Shown here: in pieces, positions 43,298-54,413 of the stretch
Layout of the letters: each line of letters begins with the position of its first letter
How positions within the stretch are numbered: the stretch's first letter is position 1
From: Gamarada debralockiae
Taxonomy: Eukaryota; Ascomycota; Leotiomycetes; Helotiales; Hyphodiscaceae
Direction: 5' to 3'
Length of the DNA stretch: 64,000 nt
Assembly: GCA_002803225.1 (NCBI GenBank)
Contig: NXFV01000014.1
Span: 26,418-90,417 of the forward strand
Notes under the pieces: model-generated
Told to the model about the DNA's origin: nothing
Database searches by the model: none
What the model saw: the letters and a program-made list of their open reading frames with translations, nothing else
Translations under genes and position numbers: made by a program

Positions 43298-44870
43298 ATG
43301 GTGAACATTGGGGGCCGGTCAAGAGGCTGCGCAACTTGTCGCAAGCGACGAATCAAATGCGGTAAGCTTCATGTCTTCTGATCGATCCCATTTCTCAAAA
43401 GACACACTAATCTCTCATCAAGATGAAAGCCGCCCTATCTGCAGCCGATGCGAAAGGCGTGGTTTTGAATGCAGCGGACCAAAAGATACCACCTTCATTG
43501 AAGGAAAGATTCTGAAGTCCAGAAGGACTGAGAAAACGACCACTGTTTCGACGAGGCATGGCACCGAGGAGACGGGTTGGGCCGACTGTCAGATTGCTGT
43601 GCCTGCTTCACTTGGATTGAAGGGCATGGAAATCGAGACTTACATCTGTTATGCAAGGAAATATCTTCTACGTGGTGGTCCGGTGGACTTAGCATTGCGG
43701 GAGCTTCAACTCAGCGATTTGATAACAGCCGGAACGAGGAGAGGAAATGCTCAAATGTTCCACCGTGCCGTTCTAAGTTTTGCTATTCTTTTCTTCGGCA
43801 GCCAACACGGAGAAATTTCCATAATGAGCCGTGGATACGCCGTGCATGGAGTAGCTCTTAAGCAGCTCAACCATGCTCTCTCAGATTCCAAATGCCACAC
43901 ACGTGACGACATCATTCTTTCGGTCGTCACCTTGGCTTTGTTGGAATGCTTTGTGCCTACGGGCCCAAAGTATTATCTGAAGCACATGATTGGTTTGGAA
44001 AAGCTTCTTGAGCTTCGTGGACCCGCCGCCCATTGCTCTCCGAAATCGTTTGAGCTCTTCAAGGGTGTCCGCCGTATGATACTCTTTGCTGCATTGAGCA
44101 CGGGGAAGCCATCAATCCTAGCAAGAGATGAATGGAAGAGTATTTTAAGAAGTGACTCTCCAGATGAAGAGATGGAGGAACAGCTTCTGTTTGATGCCTT
44201 AGCAGACTGTACGGTCTTGGTTGCAGAGTCTGATGAGGTGCTAGCAATTTGGAATCTCGATAGCGAGAAGGCTGCACATCAGCGAGACAAGGTAAAGCAC
44301 ACAGCACTGAACTTACTAAAGCGCCTCGAAGCTTGGAGAAAGAGATGGGATAGCGACGGCCGGAACTCCTACATTGAAACCCCGGTCGCGTCTGCTGGAC
44401 TGCAACCGATATCAGAGACTTGGGGAAACATGACGCCTCCATTTTCCACAATCTTTAGATTTGCGAACGACTCGGCAGCAGCAATGTTGATGTTTTATAA
44501 TACGGCACTCATCTATGTCCTCCATGTCCTTGCCTCGCTCCCTGTCGGAACCCCCGGCATGCAGCCCAATGAAGACTCTACGATACTGTTATCGGACGGC
44601 CCAGAGACTTCCGAATCTTTTCGGCGCGATGAGAAAGACGAATATACCACTGCGGAACGCTCGGCAGCCCTTGAAGTCTGTCGCTGCGTCCCATACCACT
44701 TATTTCGGAAATCGCGTTTGGATTCGGGATCTTTGATGGTGGTCTATTTGGCCCTTAAAACTGCATTGATGACACTTCGTGGCAATGAGCCTCTCGAAGG
44801 GAGATGGATGACGGATTTGCTGAATACGAAAAGTCGCGAGGTTATCGCGAAAGGTTTAATGGTAGATTGA
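43298..44870 (+). CDS. Zn2Cys6 transcription factor
   Basis: Nuclear fungal regulator. Exon 1 43298-43361 and exon 2 43423-44870, separated by a 61-nt intron (gtaagc...catcaag), join to 503 residues. The intron splits the zinc cluster after its third Cys. Joined, the cluster is CATCRKRRIKCDESRPICSR followed by C..C, with Cys at 11, 14, 21, 28, 31 and 38: all six ligands and the basic KRRIK present. The start ATG 43298 is just 10 residues before the cluster. The rest is helical, without a clear fungal_trans motif but with the arrangement of Fungal_trans_2-type regulators (YHLFRKSRLDSGSLMVVYLAL near the C-terminus). It is intact. Its likely target is the divergent amidohydrolase gene; this is inferred from layout only. 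Confidence 0.9.
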
Positions 44871-45198
44871 TAGCGGAGCTCAGGAGCTTTGACTTTACGG
44901 CTAAGAGCAGGGCATTCATCAATTTCGTGATCCGATTGAGCTCACGCATACTATCGTGAGATTTGTGACGGATGACCTAGACGATAGAAGACTCTAAGGT
45001 ACCACTGTGAGAAGGTGCAAGCATGAAATGGTATTTATATATTCGTGGCATTGGGCTTTACACTCCATTGACTAGGGGATATAGGCCGTTCCTAATTTGG
45101 ATGGCAGAGATGATGCCTCCAGCCAGTTGAGGAGTTATTCCTGTACGCGAAGTGGTCGCCATAAATCATACAAACAGCTCAGCACTATCCAAGTCACC

Positions 45199-47115
45199 TC
45201 ATTTAGCTACGACCCCAAACGTATGTTCCCCGTTTTCATCCTGCACATCAATCGGAAGTGCTTTCAGTAACAACTGATCCTCTTCATAATAATTCTCCGC
45301 ATCCATGACAATCGCATCACTCTCAGCCCACGTATATCGATCCGTATTACCCGTAATAACAAGCGTTGCCTCCTTCTCACTTTCCTTGTCTCTCACCAAA
45401 ACCGTCAAGATCTCATTTGCGTCCATTTCAAACGTTACATCGATCTCCGGCACACCTTTCGGCTTGCGCGGAAGCCCAGTGAGCTCGAGGCTGCCAAGAA
45501 GTCGATTCTTGCTCGCTATCGCTCTTTGGCCTTCGAAGATCTTAATGTCAACTTTCTCCTGATTATGCGTAGCTGTGGAGAATTGGCGCGTCTTCCGCGT
45601 CGGAACTATCGTATTCCGAAGGATCAGCTCTGTGAAAACACCTCCAGCGGTCTCGATCCCAAGGCTTAGCCGCCTCACGTCTGGCAATGACACTGACGGA
45701 CAGTCTTCGTAATAAGACGAAAATACATGGCCTTGAATGGCAGCCCCGCGAGCGATTGCTTCATCTGGGCTGACGTCTTCGCGGAAGAGGACTTTCTTGC
45801 CATCGAGATAGGTTTCGATCAAGGGTTGGACCTTCGCGATGTGTCTAGGGTTGCCCGTCAAAATGATACTATTGATCTCCTTCTTCTCCAATCTAGCACT
45901 CTTAAGGAGTTGCTTGACTAGATCAAGAACCCGATCAGAGGATTGCTTGTTCAGCTCTTGCAACGGCGTTTGTGTGTTTTCGAAGTCCTCTCCGCCAAGA
46001 TTTCTATCGGCCGCCTGTGCCAAAATCTCATAAACCCCATGATCGACTGCTTCAAGGGTCAGATGAGACTCCTTCGCCCCGAGATCATAGGCAATGAAAT
46101 GGTATTCTTCCGCAAAATCCTCTTCAATACCATAAGCTATGCCGGCAGCTGTTGCCTCATTGACGACAAGAAGTACGTTCAATCCTGCTATTGTCGCAGC
46201 GTCCTTTGTCGCTTGTCTCTGTGTATCTGTGCAATTTTTAGAGTTAGCAATTGCGCCTTTGGAGTAAATGAGAAGAGCTGAGTGAGATTTAAAGAAATTT
46301 CAGGTAAGATATTCTATTGAGGCAGCAGTCTCTGTGCCGGAACTCTGGATCCCGTCCAAAACAGGAATTAGATTGCCCTAGGGCCCTAGAATTACTCACC
46401 GCTAAAGTGCGAGGGAACAGTAACGGCGGCATATTCGATAGTACGGTTGAGGTGAGTCTCAGCCATATCCTTCAACTTCTCCAGGACCTTGGCCGATATT
46501 TCCTCCGGGGCGAAGTACTTGTCCACTCCCTTGATCTGTACTTTGATAGACGGCCTGCCATGCCTATCCACGACATCATACGGTAAATCCCTTATGATGT
46601 CTTGGAGCTCAGGGTCGGAGAACGTTCGCCCGAGTAAAAGTCTGAAGAGCAGTGTCAGTGTCTTCGGCAGGCAGATCGCAGAGCGTATGTCAAACCTACC
46701 TCACATCATGAATGGTGTTCTTTGGATTACTGACAGCCTGGTCCATTGCTGCGAACCCAACTAGAGGAGGGCCGTGATTGGTGAATGCGACGTAAGATGG
46801 AACCAAACTGCGACCCTGGTCATCGGTCATAATCTCGAATGTATCATTTCTGAATATCCCGACACGAGAGTGGGTCCTTCCAAGTTCTATTCCAATAACT
46901 AAAGGTTCAAGGATAGTCAGTCTCTTGTGGATTTCGAAGCCTCTGCATCTACAATAGAAGAATGTATTCATCATCACCGTACTGCCCTTCTCCAAATCTC
47001 TAACAGGCTTTGTTTGTGGAAGCGCCACATTTTGGGGCCGGAATAATATCGCCAGACATAAAACAGTTGTAAATCCAAAGAAGGAGAGGAATGCGGTTCT
47101 GCTGGGCATCGACAT
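45199..47115 (-). CDS. Divergent Hsp70-like protein with degenerate ATP-binding motifs
   Basis: Related to BiP/Hsp70. ATG 47115 opens a signal/anchor helix (MSMPSRTAFLSFFGFTTVLC). Introns near 46990-46900, 46700-46640 and 46400-46230 join the blocks. The first phosphate loop is VIGIELGRTHSRVG instead of GIDLGTTYSCVG (Asp to Glu, Thr to Arg). The second is YDLGAKESHLTLE instead of FDLGGGTFDV. The adenosine loop is ILTGNPRHIAKVQ instead of VGGSTRIPKV. Kept features are VTVPSHF, VVNEATAAGIAYG and PDEAIARGAAIQG. About 70 residues normally following GGEDFDN are missing. A substrate-binding beta domain is present (LSLGIETAGGVFTELI, GVPEIDVTFEMDANEIL), but the protein stops at GVVAK without a lid or ER-retention tail. 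The frame is open in long exons, so it may be an expressed pseudo-chaperone; a decaying gene is the alternative. Confidence 0.8.
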
Positions 47116-47574
47116 CTTGTCGGGAGGATTGGTTTTCGTGGGAATTTTGAAAATTGTTGAATTGGGACGCAACCTCCATGTTTACTTGTCTGTCAGGTTT
47201 GATGTTGGAGACCTGTCCTTCCAAAATTGTGAGTCATCAACACGAGTTCTTGGCATTCTCCGAAAAGGCCACTGTTCCTCTACGTGATGGGGGTAATACA
47301 GTCTGGTCTCCTAAATATATTAACATATGGAGATGAGCGATGAGCTGTGATTCATTGGTAATGAGAACCTTGGGAAGTTGAAAGTTCAAGAAATTCGTTC
47401 TGTAAACTACGTTCGAGTGCGTGCCTTCCTGAGTCTAGCGCTGCCGCTTTGGGCATGGCGTCTCGCTAAACCGAGCCGCTGCTTTTGAAGAATTAGGGTG
47501 TGTTGCAGCCGTGCCCGGCCGACACGTCAAACCGAATTATATCGCGAAACCAATTGAATTTTCCTAGCCTGAGC
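47116..47574. promoter_or_regulatory. Divergent region between Hsp70-like and HET genes
   Basis: 460 bp separate the two start codons. No specific heat-shock element or other site was identified by eye. Confidence 0.35.
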
Positions 47575-49765
47575 ATGGCACAAACGAGTCAATCCATTCC
47601 TTCCACTGTCGATTTTAAATATCCGCATTCATCACTACATACCTGCTCTTCGTGCGAGAGAATTGTCATCGATCCTTCTGCACCCAATACCGTACACGAT
47701 CGTCACCATACAACATTTGTCAACTCCTTCGAGTTCGAATACGTGGAGGTTGCAAAGGCCGGTCACGATGGTTGCGTGCTGTTACGCCCAGTGCTGGATG
47801 CTATCCAGGGTCCCCACAACTTGTCCCAGGGCACTTCACAATCGCTCTCTGAACTATTACCCAGTACATTCTTTATAGATATCCATGTGAAGTACCAGCA
47901 ATCCCAGGAAATATGCTCGAGATTCACGAAAGACCTACGTGATGCAGAAATCTGGTGGCGTCATGTGGATAGGAATATACCACCAGACCAAGGAAGCCCT
48001 GTGGTCAGATCCGGGGCCTATTCTATCTCTGCAGAACTTGGTGAGCCACCTCTCAGCACCTCTCTATATGAATTGAAGGTGAAAACCAAGTCAGTCTTAA
48101 GTAGTAAAGCTGATAAGAATCAGATGATGCGGCTGCCAAGTATGTTAGCCAACGACCCCAATACCCGTGGATAAACTCTATTTCAACTTTTGAGGCCATT
48201 GGAGAGTGGCTTAAGATATGCAATACCCACTCTGAATGTCTTAAAGTCCTCGGGCGCAAAGATACTACTGGATTCAATGGCAGACCATCTAGATTTATAC
48301 TAGTGGACTCCAGCAATGTGGACAATGTCAAAATCGTTAGCCCAACGTCTAATGTGAATTACGTTGCGTTGTCCTATTGCTGGGGTGGAGATGACTCCAT
48401 GAGATTGGCTCGGGCTAAGCTAGACGCCTGGCGGCAAGCTATTGCAATTAGTCGACTTCCAAAGACCCTCCAGGACGCTATTTTATCTACACGTCTCCTA
48501 GGTCTTGAGTACCTTTGGGTAGATCGCCTTTGCATCATCCAAGATGATCCGGCGGACATTCACAAAGAGATTGCAGTTATGCCTAAGGTTTACGAGCGTG
48601 CTACACTCACAATTCCGGCATCATCGGCCAAGAGTAGCAGTGAAGGGTTCCTGCATACATCTACAGTCGCCTATCAAAAACTGGATCGATACCTAGCCAT
48701 CTTGCGTTATCGTTGCCCAGATGCAGGATATAGTCGTATCATATTAACTAGACAAAGAGCCAAGGATGAACTCGTTGATAGAAGGTCACCAGTAGATCGA
48801 AGAGCCTGGATAATGCAGGAACAAATTCTCTCAACACGTCTCGTTGAGTTTAAATCTGAAGAAATCCAGTGGATTTGTCAGTGCTCTTTAGTCGAATATT
48901 GGTATAACGGAACAGAAATTAAAACAGAGGTAAAGGAAAGCGGCAACTTTTATCAACCTAAATACATGGACTTTGAATGGTGGTGGACATATATCGTGGC
49001 CAATTATACCCAGCGAGAACTCGGGGTCCCAGCAGATAAGCTATTAGCTATATCAGCAGTTACACAGGATGCTTCCAGAAAGGTTGACGGCCCAACTCGA
49101 TATCTAGCCGGCGTCTGGCAGCATGAACTTCCAAAAGCTCTGATGTTGCACGTCGATGAAGAAAGAAAGGGCTACGGCCACTGTCCTATTGCGCTCCGTC
49201 TTGGTCGTGGGCATCTGTTGACGGCAAAATCGACTCGAACTATTTTATATGGGAAAAATCCTATAGAATGCTACTTACTGTTAGCAAATGTGAGGTAGTC
49301 CCGGTCTCGCTACTTGCACCATACGGAGCAGTACGGTCTAGCTACTTAGAGGTTAGCGGCCGGTTAAGGAATATGTATTGGGACATGGGTACGCATGTTC
49401 TAACCTCCTCAGCAATCGAGAACGAAGGAAAACTATTCCAAGGGCAACCCGATGTCTCGAATGAAAATCTTCCTGTAGATCCTAAAGGCAAATGGTTCTT
49501 TGTGTCCTGCTTGGAAGTTGGGTACCATTTCCCCGAGGGAGGTAATACTGAGGATCCTCGGTCACAATGGCCCTTTGGTCTGATTCTTGCCTTGGCTGTT
49601 AGTTGTCATAATGCTAGTACAGACTATCTTGACGAAGGACTAGCTACGAAATCTTCACTAGGAACGGTTTTTCGACTGGTAGGTGTGTTTGAAAGTAGAG
49701 GCTTGGAAATATCAAAGACGATGTCTTTCGAGGGTTGTTGTAATGCGGAGATCACGATCGTCTGA
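47575..49765 (+). pseudogene. HET-domain (heterokaryon incompatibility) gene with two frameshifts
   Basis: HET proteins trigger cell death after fusion of incompatible hyphae. ATG 47575 starts a frame with a Cys-containing N-terminus (HTCSSCERIV). Near 48110-48125 the match shifts by one base to AKYVSQRPQYPWINSISTFE. The core HET domain is complete: VNYVALSYCWGGDDSMRL, LPKTLQDAI, LLGLEYLWVDRLCIIQDD, EIAVMPKVYERATLTIPAS and RRAWIMQEQILSTRLVEF. Near 49185-49195 a second one-base shift precedes APSWSWASVDG and the C-terminal part CEVVPVSLLAPYG...YLEVSGRLR, which runs to 49765. No intron explains either shift because flanking residues are contiguous with the family pattern. It is either a pseudogene or a sequence with two indel errors; the HET core itself is uninterrupted. 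Confidence 0.82.
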
Positions 49766-51608
49766 GAAGATATAGATCTTGAGAAGTCATGAGTAACTTG
49801 ATCCAAATGTAGAAGTATGATGTCAAATGAGATCTACAGTGTGTTATGTCAGATGTCTCTTTTAGGCTTAGGGCCCAAGCTCCCTTGTGGGATTTCTACG
49901 TACTCTATAATTCTGGGCTCCTGAGATATCAATATACACGTAAATTGCCTTAATATATCGTCTGATCCGACATATGACCAATGCCAAAATATCGAGAGCT
50001 CCAGGTCCAATTTCTTCAATAAACAGTTCCCAGTCTTCCACCATACGGCTCTTGTCAGTTGAGCTGTTTGGGGGCGAAATATAGTGGAATTTTTAGGACT
50101 AGCTTGATATCTAAGGAGCTGAAATTAGAAAGAGAGGAAGAGCTCTCTTATGCTACAGTAAGAAAAAAAAAGGCTATACCAGATTAGGCAATTCAACCAA
50201 CAGAGCTATGCCCCTATTTCCCTCTCTGCTCTAATCACCAACGACATCCGCAGATACTCCGCGCCCATAAAAGACTACAGCCATTTCAGTATTGCACAGC
50301 TAATCATGACATTTACGGCGACGCCGTAATTTAAAACCGTATTACGTGACCAACGCCTCACCCTTCGGGGCAAGCTAGAGAGTCCTAGAGTCTTACAGGT
50401 GAAACTTTTTGTCAGGATTTAGTATTATTACGAATATCATAAGGCCTGAGGACTGTTGGCAGGTCTAGAAGGTACAGTGATATCTGTACGATTGGGGGAG
50501 GCTGTATATACTGGACCTTCGGTAACACCGAGAGATTCGGAGTAGCTGACAGTCAGGCCCAATAGTTAGAGTCAGGAATAGTAGATATAAGGAGCAGGTT
50601 AAGCCTTGTTGGAAAGAAGATTGATATCACAAATTGAAGATTTTCAAGCGTAATTTGGACTAGCGTCATATGCACCACAGTATCAGGGCCCTCATAACAA
50701 CAAGGACCTTGGGCTCAGTGGCTATGGACAACCTTGCATTCACGCTCTGAGGCTGTAGCCGATCACAAATAAACCATTGTATAAATGCCCCATGACCTGT
50801 CTGAATGAACTTGCTAGAATTATGTGGTTGAGAACGTTTGGAAAGGACCACACCTTTCAAATACGTCCCAGAACCCACAACGCAATTCAATATTCTATGG
50901 GGCTCTTGCATCTCACATCTTACAGCACAGGTTGAGAAGTATCTGCGTATCCATGCCTGCAGGATAGAAGACCGGACAGAGAGATAAACAGCGGTTCGTG
51001 CTCGTCTTGGCTGATCCAAGAACTTTCATAACTAAACCGACGCGAGAAGCATTGATCCTACCACGACGTCCCTGGCTGGAGTTGGAGATCCTCTTCTCTG
51101 TGGTCTGGGTATTTCTTGCATCTAGCAACAGTAGTTCTAAGTCGATGCAGGTCCAGATATCGACGATCAGGTGCGTGAAGAAATTCCGCTCAAGCTTGTG
51201 CCATCGGACATTTGCAATGTAAGGCGGAGCCAACGGTGATCAAAACAGCGCCTGTGTTATGAAAGGCCCTCGGAACTGGGACAACGAATACTCCTACGGT
51301 GGGTATATCTATTCCGTTCTCTCACTTCGCCGACATATTTTAGTTACAACGTCTTTATTCTTTGGCTTGTCAAATGAATTGGTACATGTCTCATTGAGAG
51401 GAATAATAAAGAAGAAATGCTAATGCTACAGTGAAAGCAAAAGCCTGTAGAAAGTATATACATCAGAATTCAACAAATCGTTCATGAATCAAAGACGAAG
51501 TGAACATGGGCTGTCAGATCCTGCCGGGCGCAGCCTGAGCCTAGAATTTCAGAACGGGCCAGCCTCCATCGCCTCTACTCTCCTTTCGTTTAGACGTGTG
51601 GGCTCATA
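49766..51608. other. 1.8-kb intergenic stretch, no gene recognised
   Basis: Short frames on both strands without motifs. It contains a near-palindrome at 50313-50329: ttacggcg, one base, then cgccgtaa, holding CGG/CCG triplets of the type bound by Zn2Cys6 factors. Its relevance is unknown. Confidence 0.45.
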
Positions 51609-53193
51609 TTACAATTCGCAAACATCGCCGTCGTCTTCTTCTGCGGTGTCACCATCCCCGTTGTCATTGTGCCCATTGCTGTCATCTCCAGTGCCTATCG
51701 TGCTTGTGCTCGTGGGCTCTGTAGTCGACATAACGGGAGTATGCGTTGCGTCAACGGATGTAGAGGTTCCTCTAGCCGCAGATGATGCAGAAAATGACGG
51801 TTTAGTGAGAGTCGCTAGCGTCGTTGGTAGCGGAGTATGCGTTGCGTCAACGGATGTAGAGGTTTCTCTAGCCGCAGATGATGCAGAAAATGACGGTTTA
51901 GTGACAGTCGCTAGCGTCGTTGGTAGCGGAGTAGAAACGCCAGCTGTCGTAGTAGCGTGACTACTTGCCCCCGATGTATATACTGGTTTATTCCCCGGTA
52001 GTGTAGGTATTGGCCCATTGAGTCCAATCTCCTCCTCGTACACGGCCGGTGTCTCAGGATTCAAAGTCGATTTCGTCCCCATCTCCCCATTTGGCGTTCC
52101 AAATGAATTCCATGCACAAGCTTCCCCTATCCCATTACACATATCAAACGAATCTCCCAAAGCAGTTAGGTTCTGCCAGCCTTGGAGGAAATCCCCATGA
52201 CCACCATAACCCGTTGTGTCCCCCATTGAGAAGACGAGGGTTGACGAATCGCTGATGCCAAGTGAGCGGGTGTCGAAACCGAATTCAGCGCCGATGTGGA
52301 AGAGGGCGACGGGATGGCTCTCGGGGCACATCCCGCCTTGAGTATCGCCTTTATTGGGATCCGGGTATGCCATCTAATTAGCAATTAGCGACTGTAGAGA
52401 TGCGGTGAGACTATGCAGCTCTTACGTGGCTTTTATGGTCGGGACTGTCAAGGTTGATGCCGTCCCAGCAGGACGGAAAACGGACGTTCATTTGGAGATT
52501 GCTTGCGAGGATTTTGGGGAACCCGTACATTTCTCCAGAGTTTCCTGTTTCGAAAAGGATGGCTTGATTGGTTTGGTCGGAGTTATTCTGAGTTCTAGTT
52601 GGTCTTAGTATAGATTTCAATGTGGTGGGATTTCACGTACCGTCTTTCTGGATCACCTGCGATCATTCGAAGGCCTGGAGGGAATGGTCGAGCATCTGTT
52701 GGGGTGGGACAATATTGGACACCTTTTTGGTAGCTGCATGTGAATCTCTTGTAGTACATATTCTAATTCATATAACTGTCAGCTTCAGACAATCCGACAC
52801 TTGGGTGGAAGCACTTGCCGCTCCAGTATAGGGCACCAACTCGAACATCCCATCTTTCATATTATACAGCTGAGGGCACCACTGTACGTGTCAGATCTTG
52901 ATCCAGCATAGAGATTGATGAAGAATACATACATAGTTACTGTGATCAGTATATTTATCACAGGTAGTTGCCTTTGCGTCAACAGCAGAGTCGATGCCAG
53001 GCATGCTCCGACTAAATGCTGTGCCGCCAGAAATGGCGTGGACGTGACCTGATGGCACACCAGGGCTTACGATAGGGTCTGATCTCTGAACAGAAAGTAC
53101 CCCACAGTTCACGGTCCAAACATCGGACGCGAGAATTGGGGTCATGCTACTCAGTAGCGAGAGAAGTGGAAGAGCGATGGTTGAATACATCAT
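51609..53193 (-). CDS. Secreted DUF1996 protein with repeat-rich tail
   Basis: Extracellular protein of the fungal DUF1996 family (WSC-associated in some members; function unknown). ATG 53193 opens a signal peptide (MMYSTIALPLLSLLSSM). Family blocks across four short introns: VWTVNCGVLSVQRSDPIVSP and GVPSGHVHAISGG (the HxH-bearing N-terminus), TTCDKYTDHSNY|WCPQLYNMKDGMFELV, then DARPFPPGLRMIAGDPERR, then GFPKILASNLQMNVRFPSCW with DGINLDSPDHKSH|MAYPDP, and CPESHPVALFHIGAEFGFD, ending in the WQNLTALGDSF and CNGIGEACAWNSFG segment. The C-terminal 100 residues are Ser/Thr-rich with two 32-residue repeats and end in an acidic Asp/Glu/Asn stretch. It is intact by frame. The tail suggests a cell-wall-bound or heavily O-glycosylated protein. 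Confidence 0.85.
51738..51929. repeat. 96-bp tandem repeat, two copies
   Basis: Copies start at 51738 and 51834 with agtatgcgttgcgtcaacg and differ at very few bases. On the minus strand each encodes 32 residues of the DUF1996 tail (LPTTLATxTKPSFSASSAAR and TSTSVDATHTP). The period is a multiple of three, so copy-number change keeps the frame. Confidence 0.92.
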
Positions 53194-54204
53194 AGTGCAA
53201 GGGCAGGAACCGACGAAGTGAACAAAAGGAGGAAGTGAGGTTAAGGACAGACTGATTTAGTTGCTCAGCAATGAAAAGAAAAGAAAGGCAACGAAAGGAA
53301 AGAAAGGCGACCTTTAGAAACGGAAGAGATAATGGGCGATAATATCCTATATGCCCTTGGACTCATGTGTGTGTGTGTAGTTGATATGTGTGGGCGCACT
53401 CCACCAAAAGCCGCCTCACAGGGCTGGATGTTTCACGTTTCAATGTTGAAGACTCCCTAATGCAGCCCAGTAATCTTAACCCAAAGCATGTCCCCCGCCG
53501 TATGCAGAGAGTACGTCCGAAATAGGAAGCGACATCTGACTAAGGAGGCTTGATGCTGTCTAGATCCTTATTTTGGCAACTTTATTTGAGTGGAATGAGA
53601 TGGTGAAAATAAGCCGGTTTGAGAGAGAGTAGTGAAGAGCCAGCCCATAACAATTTTTAGCGCGGTCTAGATTTACGACCAGGATTTTAGCTGCTCCATG
53701 AGCGTGTACTGCGACATTTTCCGAATTCCCCTGAACAGCACTGGCCCATCCAGTGGCGCTGGACTCCCACATTGGGGACGATGCATATGTCAGGGGACCG
53801 CGAAGGCCAGCTTTTCGGCTGTTTACCGCCAGGTACCGTTTCTGTGATGCGCAATTCAGGGGCCGTGGCGGTCGGCTCGTGGCTATTTCTCCCACGGATT
53901 GGCCGAGAGGGCGAACGGATGATTACTCGCCTGCACTGCAAATTTACATGCACGGCCTGAAACATTATGATTATCCGGCGCATTTATTAAGGAGCGATGG
54001 CTACCAACGCCATGACTGAACTCTCTGCTTGTGTAAGACAAGCCACTAAAAGTTATAGAGGTCCTGACTTGTGAATTCTATCTAAATTTTTGCGACTTGA
54101 TGAAAACTGTTGGGTAAGTTGAGATCAATGAGGCCTCTTGATTCAAGGAAAACATTGCGAGAAGTATTATGTAGTTGTTTGTCAAATCGCGCCTTCCTTC
54201 ATCA
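53194..54204. other. Intergenic region, nothing recognised
   Basis: Promoter side of the DUF1996 gene, with a gaaaag/gaaagg-rich purine stretch near 53273-53310 and a gt dinucleotide run near 53367. Open frames on both strands (for example 53560-53895) have no motif. Confidence 0.45.
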
Positions 54205-54210
54205 GGGAGC

Positions 54211-54398
54211 GCAGTAGCTCGTGGAACAAAACCTTATCAGTCCTCTTCACCAAGATCACAACGTCCAAACACATAAAAAGTATATTGAAATATAGAACTA
54301 ATTGCGGTGAACAAAATTATTTTTTCAAATTTTTGATTTTGCATTATGTTGAGAAGTTACGAACCGGTTGTAGTTTTGACTGTTCCACGAGCTACTGC
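54211..54398. mobile_element. MITE-like element defined by an 18-bp inverted repeat
   Basis: gcagtagctcgtggaaca (54211-54228) is the exact reverse complement of 54381-54398. The match weakly continues outward (cagggagc versus caggggt in reverse complement) and inward (aaac on both arms). The enclosed 150 bp are AT-rich and non-coding. It abuts the transposase remnant on its right, so one element may have inserted next to or into the other. Confidence 0.65.
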
Positions 54399-54413
54399 AC
54401 CCCTGGTGCCTCA

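Noticed and set aside
50666..51233. Overlapping minus-strand open frames of about 110 codons
   Set aside because: No motif, no consistent splice structure, and no similarity to the neighbours.
53560..54019. Open frames on both strands near the DUF1996 promoter
   Set aside because: Mutually overlapping, no family motif or start context.
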